From Alphaproteobacteria bacterium (GTDB lineage Bacteria; Pseudomonadota; Alphaproteobacteria; ATCC43930; CGMCC-115725), in the NCBI GenBank assembly GCA_005888425.1, contig VAZF01000244.1:1-7827 (forward strand): 7,827 bases of DNA, in the 5' to 3' direction. Shown piece by piece: positions 1 to 6,715 of the stretch. The position numbers and the translations under genes are program-made. The stretch's first letter is position 1, and each line of letters opens with the position of its first letter. The notes beneath the pieces are model-generated. The model saw nothing but the letters and a program-made list of their open reading frames with translations, ran no database searches and was not told the DNA's origin.

Positions 1-2
1 TT

Positions 3-275
3 GTCAATCTGACCGCGGCCTGGTGCATCACCTGTCTCGTCAACGAGCACGCGACGCTTGATACGGCGGCGGTGCGGCAGGCCTTTGCCGAGCATCAGAT
101 CGTTGCGCTGAAGGGCGACTGGACGCGGCAGGACCCCGAGATCACCGCCTGGCTGCAGAAATTTGGGCGCAGCGGCGTGCCGCTCTATCTGCTCTACGAC
201 CGCTCCGGCACGGCGAACGTCCTGCCGCAGATCCTGACCCGGTCGGATGTCCTCGACGCAATCGGCAAGATCTGA
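3..275 (+). CDS. dsbD: Thiol:disulfide interchange protein DsbD family, C-terminal thioredoxin domain (5' partial)
   Basis: Only the last 90 codons are present; the reading frame is open from base 3 and the gene begins outside the window. The visible part is a thioredoxin-like domain with the redox motif WCITC at about residues 7-11. It is followed by the LKGDWT and DPEI block and a GVPLY segment carrying the expected cis-proline. This combination is typical of the C-terminal periplasmic domain of DsbD and of the related ScsB proteins. That domain receives electrons from the membrane domain and keeps periplasmic disulfide or sulfenic-acid partners reduced. DsbD and ScsB cannot be separated from this fragment alone. 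The gene converges with the SDR gene, with only 13 bp between the two stop codons and no clear terminator hairpin. It points away from the chromate cluster and is probably not part of it. Confidence 0.85.
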   Translation, partial: VNLTAAWCITCLVNEHATLDTAAVRQAFAEHQIVALKGDWTRQDPEITAWLQKFGRSGVPLYLLYDRSGTANVLPQILTRSDVLDAIGKI

Positions 276-288
276 GCGCCGCCTCTCG

Positions 289-1098
289 TTACCCCTGCTG
301 AAGCGCCTGCGTCACGGCGCCGCCCGTCGCGGTGCGGCCGCCATCGACGACATATTGCGCGCCGGTGATTGCGGCGGCGAGATCGGAGCAGAGGAACAGC
401 ACGGTGTTGGCGATCTCCTCTGGCAGGACGTAGCGCCCCATCGGGATCGCCGCCTGATAGCGCCGTCCGACCATCGCGGGGTCGCCGGGATTGAGCTGCT
501 GTTCCAATGAATGGATCATCCGCGTATCGACCGGCCCCGGACACACCGCGTTGACGCGAATACCCTGGCGGGCGACCTCGCCGGCGGCGGTTTTGGTCAG
601 CCCGATGACGGCATGCTTCGATGCGACATAAGCCGGCATGCCGGGGGTCGCGACGAGACCCGCAACCGAGGCGGTATTGACGATCGCACCTCGCTTCTGC
701 TGCAGCATAACCGGCAGCACATGGCGAAGCCCCAAGAACACGCCTTTGACGTTGACGCCGATGACCTGGTCGAACATCGCCTCGTCATATTCGGCGGTGT
801 GCTTGACGGTGCCTTCGATGCCGGCATTGTTGAAGAAGCAGTCGATCTTGCCGTAGGCGTCGAGCGCCGCTTTCACATAGGCCTGCACTTCGGCGGATTT
901 GGTGACGTCGGCCTGGACAAACCGCGCCTCGCCGCCCTGCTGGCGGATGATGCCGGCCGTCGCTTCGCCGCCGTCGGCGTCGCGATCAACGACGACGACC
1001 TTGGCGCCGCTCTTCGCAAAGGCGAGCGCCGTGGCGCGGCCGATACCGTTGCCGGCGCCGGTGATCAGCGCGACCTTATCGGTGAAATCGAGATCCAT
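289..1098 (-). CDS. Classical short-chain dehydrogenase/reductase (SDR family oxidoreductase)
   Basis: This 269-aa protein is a complete classical SDR. It has the Rossmann dinucleotide motif TGAGNGIG at residues 13-20 and Asp38 at the end of strand beta-2, which favours NAD(H) over NADP(H). It also has NNAG at 90-93 and the catalytic tetrad Asn116, Ser144, Tyr157 and Lys161 (context YVASK), with CPGPVDT after strand beta-6. The fold is cytoplasmic and usually tetrameric, and it oxidises or reduces an alcohol/carbonyl pair. The substrate cannot be read from the sequence. The start is supported by a strong ribosome binding site (GGGAGG on the minus strand, bases 1104-1109) a few bases upstream of ATG. 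A palindromic repeat separates it from the flavin reductase upstream, so membership of the chromate operon is uncertain. About 14 residues follow the usual VDGG end of the fold. Many such proteins are annotated as glucose, 3-oxoacyl or cyclohexanol dehydrogenases without proof. Confidence 0.93.
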   Translation of the reverse strand: MDLDFTDKVALITGAGNGIGRATALAFAKSGAKVVVVDRDADGGEATAGIIRQQGGEARFVQADVTKSAEVQAYVKAALDAYGKIDCFFNNAGIEGTVKHTAEYDEAMFDQVIGVNVKGVFLGLRHVLPVMLQQKRGAIVNTASVAGLVATPGMPAYVASKHAVIGLTKTAAGEVARQGIRVNAVCPGPVDTRMIHSLEQQLNPGDPAMVGRRYQAAIPMGRYVLPEEIANTVLFLCSDLAAAITGAQYVVDGGRTATGGAVTQALQQG

Positions 1099-1125
1099 CG
1101 GATCCTCCCAATCCGCCTATGTACG

Positions 1126-1213
1126 TGTCATTTGCGAGGAGAAAAGCGATGAAGCAATCTCCAGGGGCGGGGTAAACCGGGTGCGAGATTGCTTCGCTTC
1201 GCTCGCAATGACA
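1126..1213. repeat. Imperfect palindromic intergenic repeat (dispersed REP-like element)
   Basis: The left arm (1126-1160) begins tgtcatttgcgag and ends gaagcaatct. The right arm (1186-1213) reads agattgcttcgcttcgctcgcaatgaca. The reverse complement of the right arm matches the left arm apart from one extra t and an insertion of a few bases in the middle. The loop is about 25 nt, so transcribed RNA could form a long hairpin. The sequence resembles dispersed palindromes that I recall from Bradyrhizobium and related alphaproteobacteria, usually found between genes. It lies between the flavin reductase stop and the SDR start. It could attenuate transcription or stabilise the upstream mRNA end. 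There is no T-run to mark it as a plain intrinsic terminator. Confidence 0.8.
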
Positions 1214-1222
1214 GCTAAATGA

Positions 1223-1789
1223 CTACCTCTTCCGATGCAGCCTGGCCCACCCCGCGAGGTTGGCCATCAGATCGCGGATGAAGCCGCGCGCCGCCTCGTC
1301 GGTGAGATTGCCCTCTGCGTCGAATTTGGTTTGCGCCTGACCGATCAGAACCTCGGGCTTGTTCAGCGGATGCATGTCGAGGAAGACGCAGCTTCGGCGC
1401 AAATCGTATTGCGCGCGAGCGCTGCCGGCCATGCCGGCGGCCGCACCGATGATCGCGCATGGCTTGCCGGCGAAGGGCTGATCGGGCGGGCGCGAGGCCC
1501 AGTCGATCGCATTCTTCAACACGCCCGACATCGAGTAATTGTATTCGGGACAGGCGAAGAGCAGCGCATCGGCTGCCGCGATCTGCCGCCGCAACGTCTC
1601 GACCGTCGGTGGAAAGCCCTGCTGCCGGACATCCTCGTTGTAGGGCGGGATCTGCGAGATATCCGCGACCTCGACCGTCATGCCCGCCGGCTTCTGCGCG
1701 ATCGCGACGCGCAGCGCCGCCATGTTGTAGGAGGCTTTGCGCAGACTGCCGCAAACCGCGAGGACCTTGATACTGCCGGCGTCGCTCAT
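1223..1789 (-). CDS. NAD(P)H-dependent FMN reductase (ChrR/YieF-type quinone/chromate reductase family)
   Basis: This 188-aa protein has the full flavodoxin-like fold of the NADPH-dependent FMN reductase family. The phosphate-binding loop is GSLRKASYN at residues 14-22. The flavin-contact loop PEYNYS is at 81-86, followed by LKNAIDW at 91-97 and a GAAAGMAG loop near 115-122. Length and motifs agree with ChrR/YieF-type enzymes. These bind FMN and reduce quinones, azo dyes or chromate with NAD(P)H in the cytoplasm. A GGAGG ribosome binding site (1795-1799) sits five to six bases before ATG. The gene follows the MFS gene after 51 bp and is probably in the same transcription unit as the chromate genes. 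That makes a role in chromate reduction or in relief of quinone stress attractive. Substrate choice cannot be seen in the sequence, so I give no symbol although chrR would be the nearest name. Confidence 0.9.
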   Translation of the reverse strand: MSDAGSIKVLAVCGSLRKASYNMAALRVAIAQKPAGMTVEVADISQIPPYNEDVRQQGFPPTVETLRRQIAAADALLFACPEYNYSMSGVLKNAIDWASRPPDQPFAGKPCAIIGAAAGMAGSARAQYDLRRSCVFLDMHPLNKPEVLIGQAQTKFDAEGNLTDEAARGFIRDLMANLAGWARLHRKR

Positions 1790-1840
1790 ACGAACCTCCG
1801 CGATGGAATGCCCCCCGCTGCGGGATGCCTTATCCCACCT

Positions 1841-3115
1841 CTATGATGCGGACAAGCGTTCCGGTGCGGCGCCTTTCCCAGCCTCGGTCTCGCCGCCCTG
1901 CTCCTCCGGCGGGCGGACCTTCTGGAATTTGATCAGCAGCAGGATGTCGTAGGCAGCTTTGACGATCCCGCCGATCAAGAGCGGCCAGCCAAAGCTCGAC
2001 AAGGTCAGCAGGTAGCCCGAGATCAGCGAACCCGCGGCCCAAGCGAAGGTCTTTGGCACCTGCGTGATGCTCGCGGCCGCCGGCCGCTCTTCCGGCGTGA
2101 CGACCGCCATGACATAGGAGCTGCGGGTCGGCACATCCATTTGCGACAGCGCGCTGCGCGCCAGGAGCAGCGCGATGGCGATCGTCAAATTCGGCGCGAA
2201 CGGCACCAGCGCCAACAAAATGTTCGACGGCAGGTGCGTAAACACCATCGTGTTGATGAGCCCGATGCGCGCTGCGATCGGCACAGCGATCAGGTAAGAG
2301 ATGGCCGAGCAGATGCCGCTCCAGAAGAGGATCGTGGCTGCCGCGGTCACCGAGATCTGGAAACGCTGGTAGAGCCACAACGCCAGCAGCGACTGCACGA
2401 GAAACCCGGTGCCGAAGGAATCCATGCCGAACAGCGCGGCGAGCCCGTAAACAAGCCGCTTGGATTGGCCCAATGGCTTGTGGGATGTCGCTTCCGCCTC
2501 GATTGCCGGCGACAACGGCCGGTACAGCACCAGCGAGATGAACCCGAGCACGGCATAGCCGATAAACATCAGCTGCATGATGGCGAGGCGGCCGATGCCC
2601 CAATCCGCGGCTAGATCGGGGATCGATGCTGCGAGGATGCCGAGCGCACCGGCGAGCGAGCCGATAACGCTGTAACGCGCAAAGACCGCGGTGCGCCGCC
2701 GCGGCTCGGCGGTCTGCGCCAGCGCGGCCTGCTCGAGCGGCAGGAAGATGCTGGCATCGCCCGAGGTCGGGTTCATCGTGCCGACAAACGCGATGAGCAA
2801 CAGCGGCCAGAAGGCCGTCGTCATCGCGAAGCCGGCGCCGGTCGCGATCATCAGCAACGCGGCCGCGAGCAGCAAGCGCCGCACCGAATAGCGATTGGCG
2901 ACCATCCCGGCCCACAACGTCATCAGCGCCGTGCCGATCAGCGTCGCGGTGACGATTGCGCCGATCTCCAACGCGCTGAAGCCGAGTTGCAGCAGATAGA
3001 TCGGCACGAGCAGCGAGACGCACCCGTCACCGAAGGCGCGCAACCCGCGTGCGGTAAGGATGCGCAGGCTGTCGCGTGCGCCGCCTACCGGCATTGCCGA
3101 CCCGCCCGGTACCAC
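1841..3115 (-). CDS. Major facilitator superfamily (MFS) transporter
   Basis: This protein of up to 424 aa has about twelve hydrophobic segments. Approximate positions are 32-48, 50-71, 80-98, 102-116, 150-166, 178-197, 222-248, 256-280, 290-305, 308-322, 350-372 and 377-396. The loop between helices 2 and 3 reads AGMVANRYSVRR, a degenerate MFS motif A with Asn in place of the usual Asp. The charged central loop (199-220) and the charged C-terminal tail are also typical. It sits in the inner membrane and presumably exports a small molecule by cation antiport, but the substrate is unknown. The first start in frame is GTG at 3115, eight bases past the SOD stop. An ATG at 3094 (residue 8), with a G-rich stretch before it, is equally possible. 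The very short spacing implies translational coupling to the upstream SOD gene. It may be a secondary efflux pump of the chromate locus. Confidence 0.88.
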   Translation of the reverse strand: MVPGGSAMPVGGARDSLRILTARGLRAFGDGCVSLLVPIYLLQLGFSALEIGAIVTATLIGTALMTLWAGMVANRYSVRRLLLAAALLMIATGAGFAMTTAFWPLLLIAFVGTMNPTSGDASIFLPLEQAALAQTAEPRRRTAVFARYSVIGSLAGALGILAASIPDLAADWGIGRLAIMQLMFIGYAVLGFISLVLYRPLSPAIEAEATSHKPLGQSKRLVYGLAALFGMDSFGTGFLVQSLLALWLYQRFQISVTAAATILFWSGICSAISYLIAVPIAARIGLINTMVFTHLPSNILLALVPFAPNLTIAIALLLARSALSQMDVPTRSSYVMAVVTPEERPAAASITQVPKTFAWAAGSLISGYLLTLSSFGWPLLIGGIVKAAYDILLLIKFQKVRPPEEQGGETEAGKGAAPERLSAS

Positions 3116-3120
3116 GATGC

Positions 3121-3849
3121 TCAGCTGTATTGCGCGAAAAGAATATTGGGATTGGTCCAGTGGATCGCGCGCATGAACGCCTCGACGTAGTCGCCGGCCT
3201 TGGCGCCGTAATCCATCTGATACGCGTGCTCATACATGTCGAGCGCGAGGATCGGCTGACCGCCGGCGAGGGTCGTGGTGTGATCGGCGGCCCAGGCATT
3301 AACGAGGCGCTTGTTGCGCGGATCCCAGTTCAGCAGGACCCAGCCGGAGCCGCCGCCCTCGGCCTTGCCCATCGCGATAAATTCGGCGCGCCAGCGATCG
3401 ATGCTGCCGAAATCGCGGGTCAGCGCCTCGGCCAGCGCGTCGCCGGGCTGGCTCTCATCACTGCCGAGCCCCGCGAAATACAGCTCGTGCAGGATCATCG
3501 AATTGGTCGCGATCAATTCCTCGCGCTTCAGCCCGTTGATCTGGAACCCGGGCGCCTTCGCGTAATCGAGCCCCGCGAGCTGCTCGAGGATGGCGTTCAG
3601 GCGCTTCACCGCGCCGCCGTAATTGTTCTCGTAATGGCTGACCAACAGCTTTTCGGAAATGCCTTTGATCTTTTTCGGATCGAACGGCATTGGCTTGACA
3701 TCGAAACTCTTCGGTTTGACGGCCGGGGCAGCCGGTGCGGGTGTCTGCGCGGCGGCTTCGGCGGGCCACATCGCGGCAGTCACCGCGGCGCCGGCGGTCA
3801 ATGCCGAGCTGGCCTGCACAAAGCTGCGTCGATCCAATTCAGTGGTCAT
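3121..3849 (-). CDS. chrC: Fe/Mn-family superoxide dismutase of the ChrC type with Tat signal peptide
   Basis: This 242-aa protein has a twin-arginine leader: DRRSFVQ at residues 6-12, then an alanine-rich hydrophobic stretch and a likely cleavage after AEAAA, near residue 34. The mature protein is an Fe/Mn superoxide dismutase. The four metal ligands are His72 (SHYENNYGG), His121 (MILHELYF), Asp204 and His208 (DMYEHAY). It would convert superoxide to peroxide and oxygen outside the cytoplasmic membrane. Aligned to E. coli SodB, the usual second-shell His30 is Asn76 and Tyr34 is Ala80, so activity may differ. A His lies in ADHT (190), near the place where Mn enzymes carry a Gln. SOD genes named chrC accompany chrB and chrA in known chromate operons, which supports the name. 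GGAGG (3856-3860) precedes the ATG. The gene is 25 bp after the DUF1080-like gene and is coupled to the MFS gene. The compartment rests on the signal motif alone. Confidence 0.92.
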   Translation of the reverse strand: MTTELDRRSFVQASSALTAGAAVTAAMWPAEAAAQTPAPAAPAVKPKSFDVKPMPFDPKKIKGISEKLLVSHYENNYGGAVKRLNAILEQLAGLDYAKAPGFQINGLKREELIATNSMILHELYFAGLGSDESQPGDALAEALTRDFGSIDRWRAEFIAMGKAEGGGSGWVLLNWDPRNKRLVNAWAADHTTTLAGGQPILALDMYEHAYQMDYGAKAGDYVEAFMRAIHWTNPNILFAQYS

Positions 3850-3874
3850 CGTCAGCCTCCATTCCGATGGTGCG

Positions 3875-4531
3875 TCAGTCGAGCGGGGTGATCGAGATCG
3901 CGTCGAAATGGGTCACGCTGTCGGCCTTGGTCCATAGTGCCACCTTGCCGGGATTGGCGAAGGCGCCGTCCTCGGCGGTGTAGAGTGGCTTGCCGTCGAA
4001 CGACACCGTGAACCGGTTGCCCTCGGCGCGCAGCCCGAGCGTGTGCCATTGGCTCGGCACAACCTTCACATCCGCGCCTTCGATCTGCTGTCGTCGCCCG
4101 TTCACGACACGATAAAAGCGGACATTGTCTTCGAGCGCATTAGCGCGCACGACATAGTAATTATCCGGGCTGGCAAGCCGCACCGCGATGCCGCCGGCTT
4201 GATCGATTGTCCCCTCCACAGGCTTGAAGTGAACCGTCACGTCCACGTCCTTGGCTGTGATGGGCTGATAAACCGCGAGCGGGAAGCGGTAATCGGTGCG
4301 GTCCTGACTGGTCTGCGCGATCGCCTTCTGGGTGGCGGCAGTCGGGTCAGCCACGACTTTCCAGGCGCTGATCGGGCCACCGCCGGTGCGCGTAAATTCA
4401 AAACCAGGCGGCGCAGTTCCCGGCTGCATACTGGCGATGTCGACCCGGATCGTCCGTGGCTGGGCGTCTGCGGCAGCAGTCACGAGGACACCTCCTATGA
4501 TCAGCGCAACAAATGCGACACGGCTATTCAC
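3875..4531 (-). CDS. Secreted DUF1080/LamG-like (concanavalin A-fold) protein of unknown function
   Basis: The chosen start is the GTG at 4531, whose first bases overlap the chrA stop codon in a 4-base GTGA. This gives 218 aa. A longer frame to 4657 would lie inside chrA and place charged sequence before the signal peptide, so I reject it. Residues 1-23 form a Sec-type signal peptide ending ADA before Gln24. The rest is rich in beta strands and resembles DUF1080 or laminin-G-like jelly-roll domains. The clearest blocks are QWHTLGLRAEGNRFTVSFDG at 161-180 and GKVALWTKADSVTHFD at 195-210. Such domains often bind or cleave glycans, but no catalytic residues can be assigned here. There is no obvious ribosome binding site, so translation is probably coupled to ChrA. 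The protein should be periplasmic or exported. Its tight linkage to chrA suggests a role in chromate transport or envelope stress, which is inference. Confidence 0.8.
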   Translation of the reverse strand: MNSRVAFVALIIGGVLVTAAADAQPRTIRVDIASMQPGTAPPGFEFTRTGGGPISAWKVVADPTAATQKAIAQTSQDRTDYRFPLAVYQPITAKDVDVTVHFKPVEGTIDQAGGIAVRLASPDNYYVVRANALEDNVRFYRVVNGRRQQIEGADVKVVPSQWHTLGLRAEGNRFTVSFDGKPLYTAEDGAFANPGKVALWTKADSVTHFDAISITPLD

Positions 4532-5820
4532 GGCGTGGCGAGCCCCACCAGATAGAGCAGGATGCCGGCCGCGGAACAGGCTGCGAGCGTCTGGATCGTG
4601 CCGGCCTTGAAGCGGAAGATCGCGACAATCGCGGCGAGCGACAGGATGAATGCCCACGGATTGACGCTCGCCAAGATCGGCATGTCAAAACCAACGCCAT
4701 GCCAGCGCAGCGGCGCCGTCTCGCGAAAGATCGTGTGCAGCGCGAACCAGATCGCCAGATTGAGGATGACGCCGACGACCGCGGCGGTGATGCCGGCGAG
4801 CGCGCCCGACAGCGGCTTGTTGTCGCGCAGCCGTTCGATGAACGGCGCACCGAGACCGATCCACAGCCAGCACGGCACAAACGTCGTCCAGGTCGCGAGC
4901 AGCCCGCCGAGCGTGCCGGCGAGCAAGGGCGGCAACGAACCAGGGTCGCGGTAGGCAGCCATGAAGCCGACGAACTGCACGACCATGATCAAGGGGCCCG
5001 GCGTCGTTTCGGCCATGCCGAGCCCGTCGAGCATCTCGCCCGGCCGCAGCCAGCCATAGTGCTCGACTGCCTGCTGCGCCATGTAGGCGAGAACCGCGTA
5101 GGCGCCGCCAAAGGTGACGACCGCCATCTTCGAGAAGAACAGGCCGATCTCGCTGAAGGTGTGGCCGAGGCCGAGGGTCGCGAGGATCGCGATGACCGGG
5201 CCCAGCCACAGCACGAGCCAGACTGCCGAAACCCGCAGCGCGCGCCCGATGGTCGGGCGGGCATGTTCGGGAAGATCCTCGCCGAGCCGGCTCTCCCCGG
5301 CCGCAGCCGCACCGGATGGGCCGTGCCCCCCGCCGACGACAAAAGCCGCCGAGCCGGCGCGGGCGCCGACAAAGCCGATCACACCGGCCGCAAGCACGAT
5401 CAGCGGGAACGGCACGTGGCTGAAAAAGATCGCGACAAAGGCGAGCGCCGCCACTGCGATCATCGCGCCGCTTTTCAAGGCGCGGCTGCCGACGCGGTAG
5501 ACCGCAAAGAGCACGATCGCCAATACCGCTGCCTTCAGCCCGAAGAACAAGGCCGCGACGATCGGCACCTGGATATAGATCGCCAGCTGCTGCGCCTCGG
5601 GGCCGGGCAGCAGCATGCAGTAGCTCAGCGCATGCAGAAACCGGCTCTCGCCAATCCATTTCTTCTCGTCGACGATGATGCGGTGCATGACCGCGATCTG
5701 CCCGGCCGGACCGCCGAAGGACAATGCCGCGACGCGCAGCCAGACGCGCAGCGCCTCGCCGAACGAGACGCCATGCGCCGGAAGCCGCCGGGTCGTGCCG
5801 TTGGCGGTCAGATCGGTCAC
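4528..5820 (-). CDS. chrA: Chromate efflux transporter ChrA (CHR family), apparently with an internal in-frame deletion
   Basis: This 430-aa inner-membrane protein has the two homologous CHR domains of long ChrA proteins, which export chromate from the cytoplasm. Domain 1 shows LSFGGPAGQIAVM (33-45) and LLPGPEAQQLAIY (70-82). Domain 2 shows VVTFGGAYAVLAYM (234-247) and TTPGPLIMVVQF (272-283). In domain 2 about 64 residues separate the PGP motif from the helix beginning SGALAGITAAVVG. In domain 1 only about 16 separate PGP from the equivalent VAALFFGLKAAVL. A stretch of roughly 40-50 residues, including one membrane helix, therefore seems lost at Ile83/Gln84 (near base 5572) without breaking the frame. 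Transport activity is therefore doubtful. The start is GTG at 5820, set by GGAGGAG eight bases upstream. A frame reaching 5904 would overlap the chrB-like gene and adds a charged, non-conserved leader. The chrB-like stop is 16 bp upstream and the DUF1080-like gene overlaps its end. Confidence 0.93.
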   Translation of the reverse strand: MTDLTANGTTRRLPAHGVSFGEALRVWLRVAALSFGGPAGQIAVMHRIIVDEKKWIGESRFLHALSYCMLLPGPEAQQLAIYIQVPIVAALFFGLKAAVLAIVLFAVYRVGSRALKSGAMIAVAALAFVAIFFSHVPFPLIVLAAGVIGFVGARAGSAAFVVGGGHGPSGAAAAGESRLGEDLPEHARPTIGRALRVSAVWLVLWLGPVIAILATLGLGHTFSEIGLFFSKMAVVTFGGAYAVLAYMAQQAVEHYGWLRPGEMLDGLGMAETTPGPLIMVVQFVGFMAAYRDPGSLPPLLAGTLGGLLATWTTFVPCWLWIGLGAPFIERLRDNKPLSGALAGITAAVVGVILNLAIWFALHTIFRETAPLRWHGVGFDMPILASVNPWAFILSLAAIVAIFRFKAGTIQTLAACSAAGILLYLVGLATP

Positions 5821-5823
5821 GCG

Positions 5824-5834
5824 CTTCTCCTCCG
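5824..5834 (-). promoter_or_regulatory. Ribosome binding site deciding the chrA start
   Basis: On the minus strand the sequence CCGGAGGAGAA lies just after the chrB-like stop codon and about eight bases before GTG at 5818-5820. Its match to the 16S rRNA anti-Shine-Dalgarno sequence favours this GTG over an upstream ATG in the same frame at 5904. Confidence 0.75.
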
Positions 5835-5836
5835 GT

Positions 5837-6640
5837 TCACGCCGCCGCCGGGTTCCAATTGTGCTTCTCGTCCTGACAGCTGCGGCACCAGGCGTAGAGC
5901 GCATCGTACATCACGAGGCCGTGCTCCAGCATCTCATGGTCGTCCGCGAAATTCGCCGAAAGACCGAGCGACAAGGCCAGAAGGCCCGCCGACTGCGGCG
6001 CCAGTTCCGGCCGCGACGTATCGGCGCCGCGCACGATGACGGCAAGCGCATCGAGCGTCGGGTCCTTGATGCCGTAGATCTTCAGAAAGGCATCAAAGCT
6101 GCACAGCTCGCCCTCATGCGAGAACGGCTCGGAGCCCGGGATGTCGTAAGCGACCGCGCCCGTCACCCGCGCGACATCAAACACCTGCTCGGTCGGGACA
6201 TAGAGAAACGCCGCTTCCGGGTCGATAAAGCGGCGGATCAGCCATGGGCAGGCGATGCGGTCGATCTTCGGACGCTCGCGCGTGACCCAGCCGCGGTCGC
6301 CGAGCGGCACTTTCTTGCGCAACGGCAAGCGGTGCTCGGCCCACTCGGCGATGCCGCCTTCGAGATAGCGCGCATCGACGCCGATGCCGCGCAGGCTCGC
6401 CGCCACGTTGCGACTGACTTCCTGCCCGTGCGCGCAGTACACGACAACGGGCTGGCCTTTCGGCGTATCCGCGCTCCATTCGGCGACCGAATCGGGCGGG
6501 CGGCGGATCGCGCCGGCAATCATCCATTCGTCATCGTCGAAGGCCGGCCGGCGCCGCACATCGATCAGGACCGGCGCCGCGGCGGTGCCGATGCGGTTGT
6601 AAAGAGAGGCTGCTGAAACGGAAAAACGGCCTTCGTCCAT
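5837..6640 (-). CDS. chrB: Rhodanese domain fused to ChrB C-terminal (chromate resistance) domain
   Basis: This is a 267-aa two-domain protein. Residues about 10-108 form a rhodanese-like domain. It has IDVRR at 26-30 and the active-site loop CAHGQEVSR at 69-77 with Cys69 as the presumed persulfide carrier, followed by YLEGGIAEW. Residues about 117-252 match the ChrB C-terminal 'chromate resistance' domain, with RERPKIDRIACPWLIRRFID (121-140), FLYVPT and FSHEGELCSFDAF (173-185). Classical ChrB proteins are chromate-responsive regulators with a different N-terminal half, so this form may be an accessory or sulfur-handling variant rather than a repressor. The start at 6640 is set by GAGGGAG six bases upstream and by the N-terminus MDEGRFSVSA, shared with the upstream SOD fusion. 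A frame reaching 6760 is not supported. It probably leads the block that continues with chrA. The symbol chrB refers to the C-terminal domain only. Confidence 0.9.
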   Translation of the reverse strand: MDEGRFSVSAASLYNRIGTAAAPVLIDVRRRPAFDDDEWMIAGAIRRPPDSVAEWSADTPKGQPVVVYCAHGQEVSRNVAASLRGIGVDARYLEGGIAEWAEHRLPLRKKVPLGDRGWVTRERPKIDRIACPWLIRRFIDPEAAFLYVPTEQVFDVARVTGAVAYDIPGSEPFSHEGELCSFDAFLKIYGIKDPTLDALAVIVRGADTSRPELAPQSAGLLALSLGLSANFADDHEMLEHGLVMYDALYAWCRSCQDEKHNWNPAAA

Positions 6641-6657
6641 AATGCGCTCCCTCGCGG
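6611..6657. repeat. Direct repeat copy 1: leader, RBS, start and first ten codons of the chrB-like gene
   Basis: Bases 6611-6640, which encode the start codon and MDEGRFSVSA on the minus strand, are identical over 30 nt to 7780-7809. The upstream 14 nt gcgctccctcgcgg (6644-6657), containing the GAGGGAG ribosome binding site, are also identical to 7814-7827. Only the three to four bases between these blocks differ (aat here, gatc in the other copy). The copies lie in the same orientation, 1169-1170 bp apart. Confidence 0.95.
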
Positions 6658-6692
6658 TGCGAGTGCGCAGAACTTGGACGATAGGCCGTCTG

Positions 6693-6715
6693 ACGGGGTG
6701 TCTGCATAACCCCGT
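6693..6715. repeat. Short perfect inverted repeat in the spacer upstream of the chrB-like gene
   Basis: The arms acggggt (6693-6699) and accccgt (6709-6715) are perfect reverse complements around a 9-nt loop. The element lies in the 168-bp gap between the SOD-rhodanese stop and the leader of the chrB-like gene. It could be a protein-binding site or a weak hairpin. There is no T-run on either strand, so an intrinsic terminator is unlikely. I could not pick out a convincing promoter in the same gap. Confidence 0.5.

Noticed and set aside
511..1152. A 213-codon + strand frame opposite the SDR gene
   Set aside because: The SDR on the other strand has every catalytic motif. This frame is its antisense shadow.
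1830..3023. A 397-codon minus-strand frame overlapping the MFS gene
   Set aside because: It is a shifted frame of the transporter with Arg/Ala-rich noise. The 1841-3115 frame has clear membrane helices.
4532..4657. N-terminal extension of the DUF1080-like protein into chrA
   Set aside because: It would bury the signal peptide 42 residues into the protein. The GTG overlapping the chrA stop places the signal peptide at the start.
5821..5904. N-terminal extension of ChrA to an upstream ATG
   Set aside because: It would overlap the chrB-like coding end and adds a charged, non-conserved leader. A strong ribosome binding site precedes GTG 5820.
4513..6039. A 508-codon open frame on the + strand opposite chrA and the chrB-like gene
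   Set aside because: Its translation is low-complexity, rich in Arg, Asp and Gln, and shows no domain. It is the antisense shadow of highly GC-biased real genes.
6693..6715. Intrinsic terminator after the SOD-rhodanese gene
   Set aside because: The stem is only 7 bp and no T-run follows on either strand, so it is kept only as an inverted repeat.
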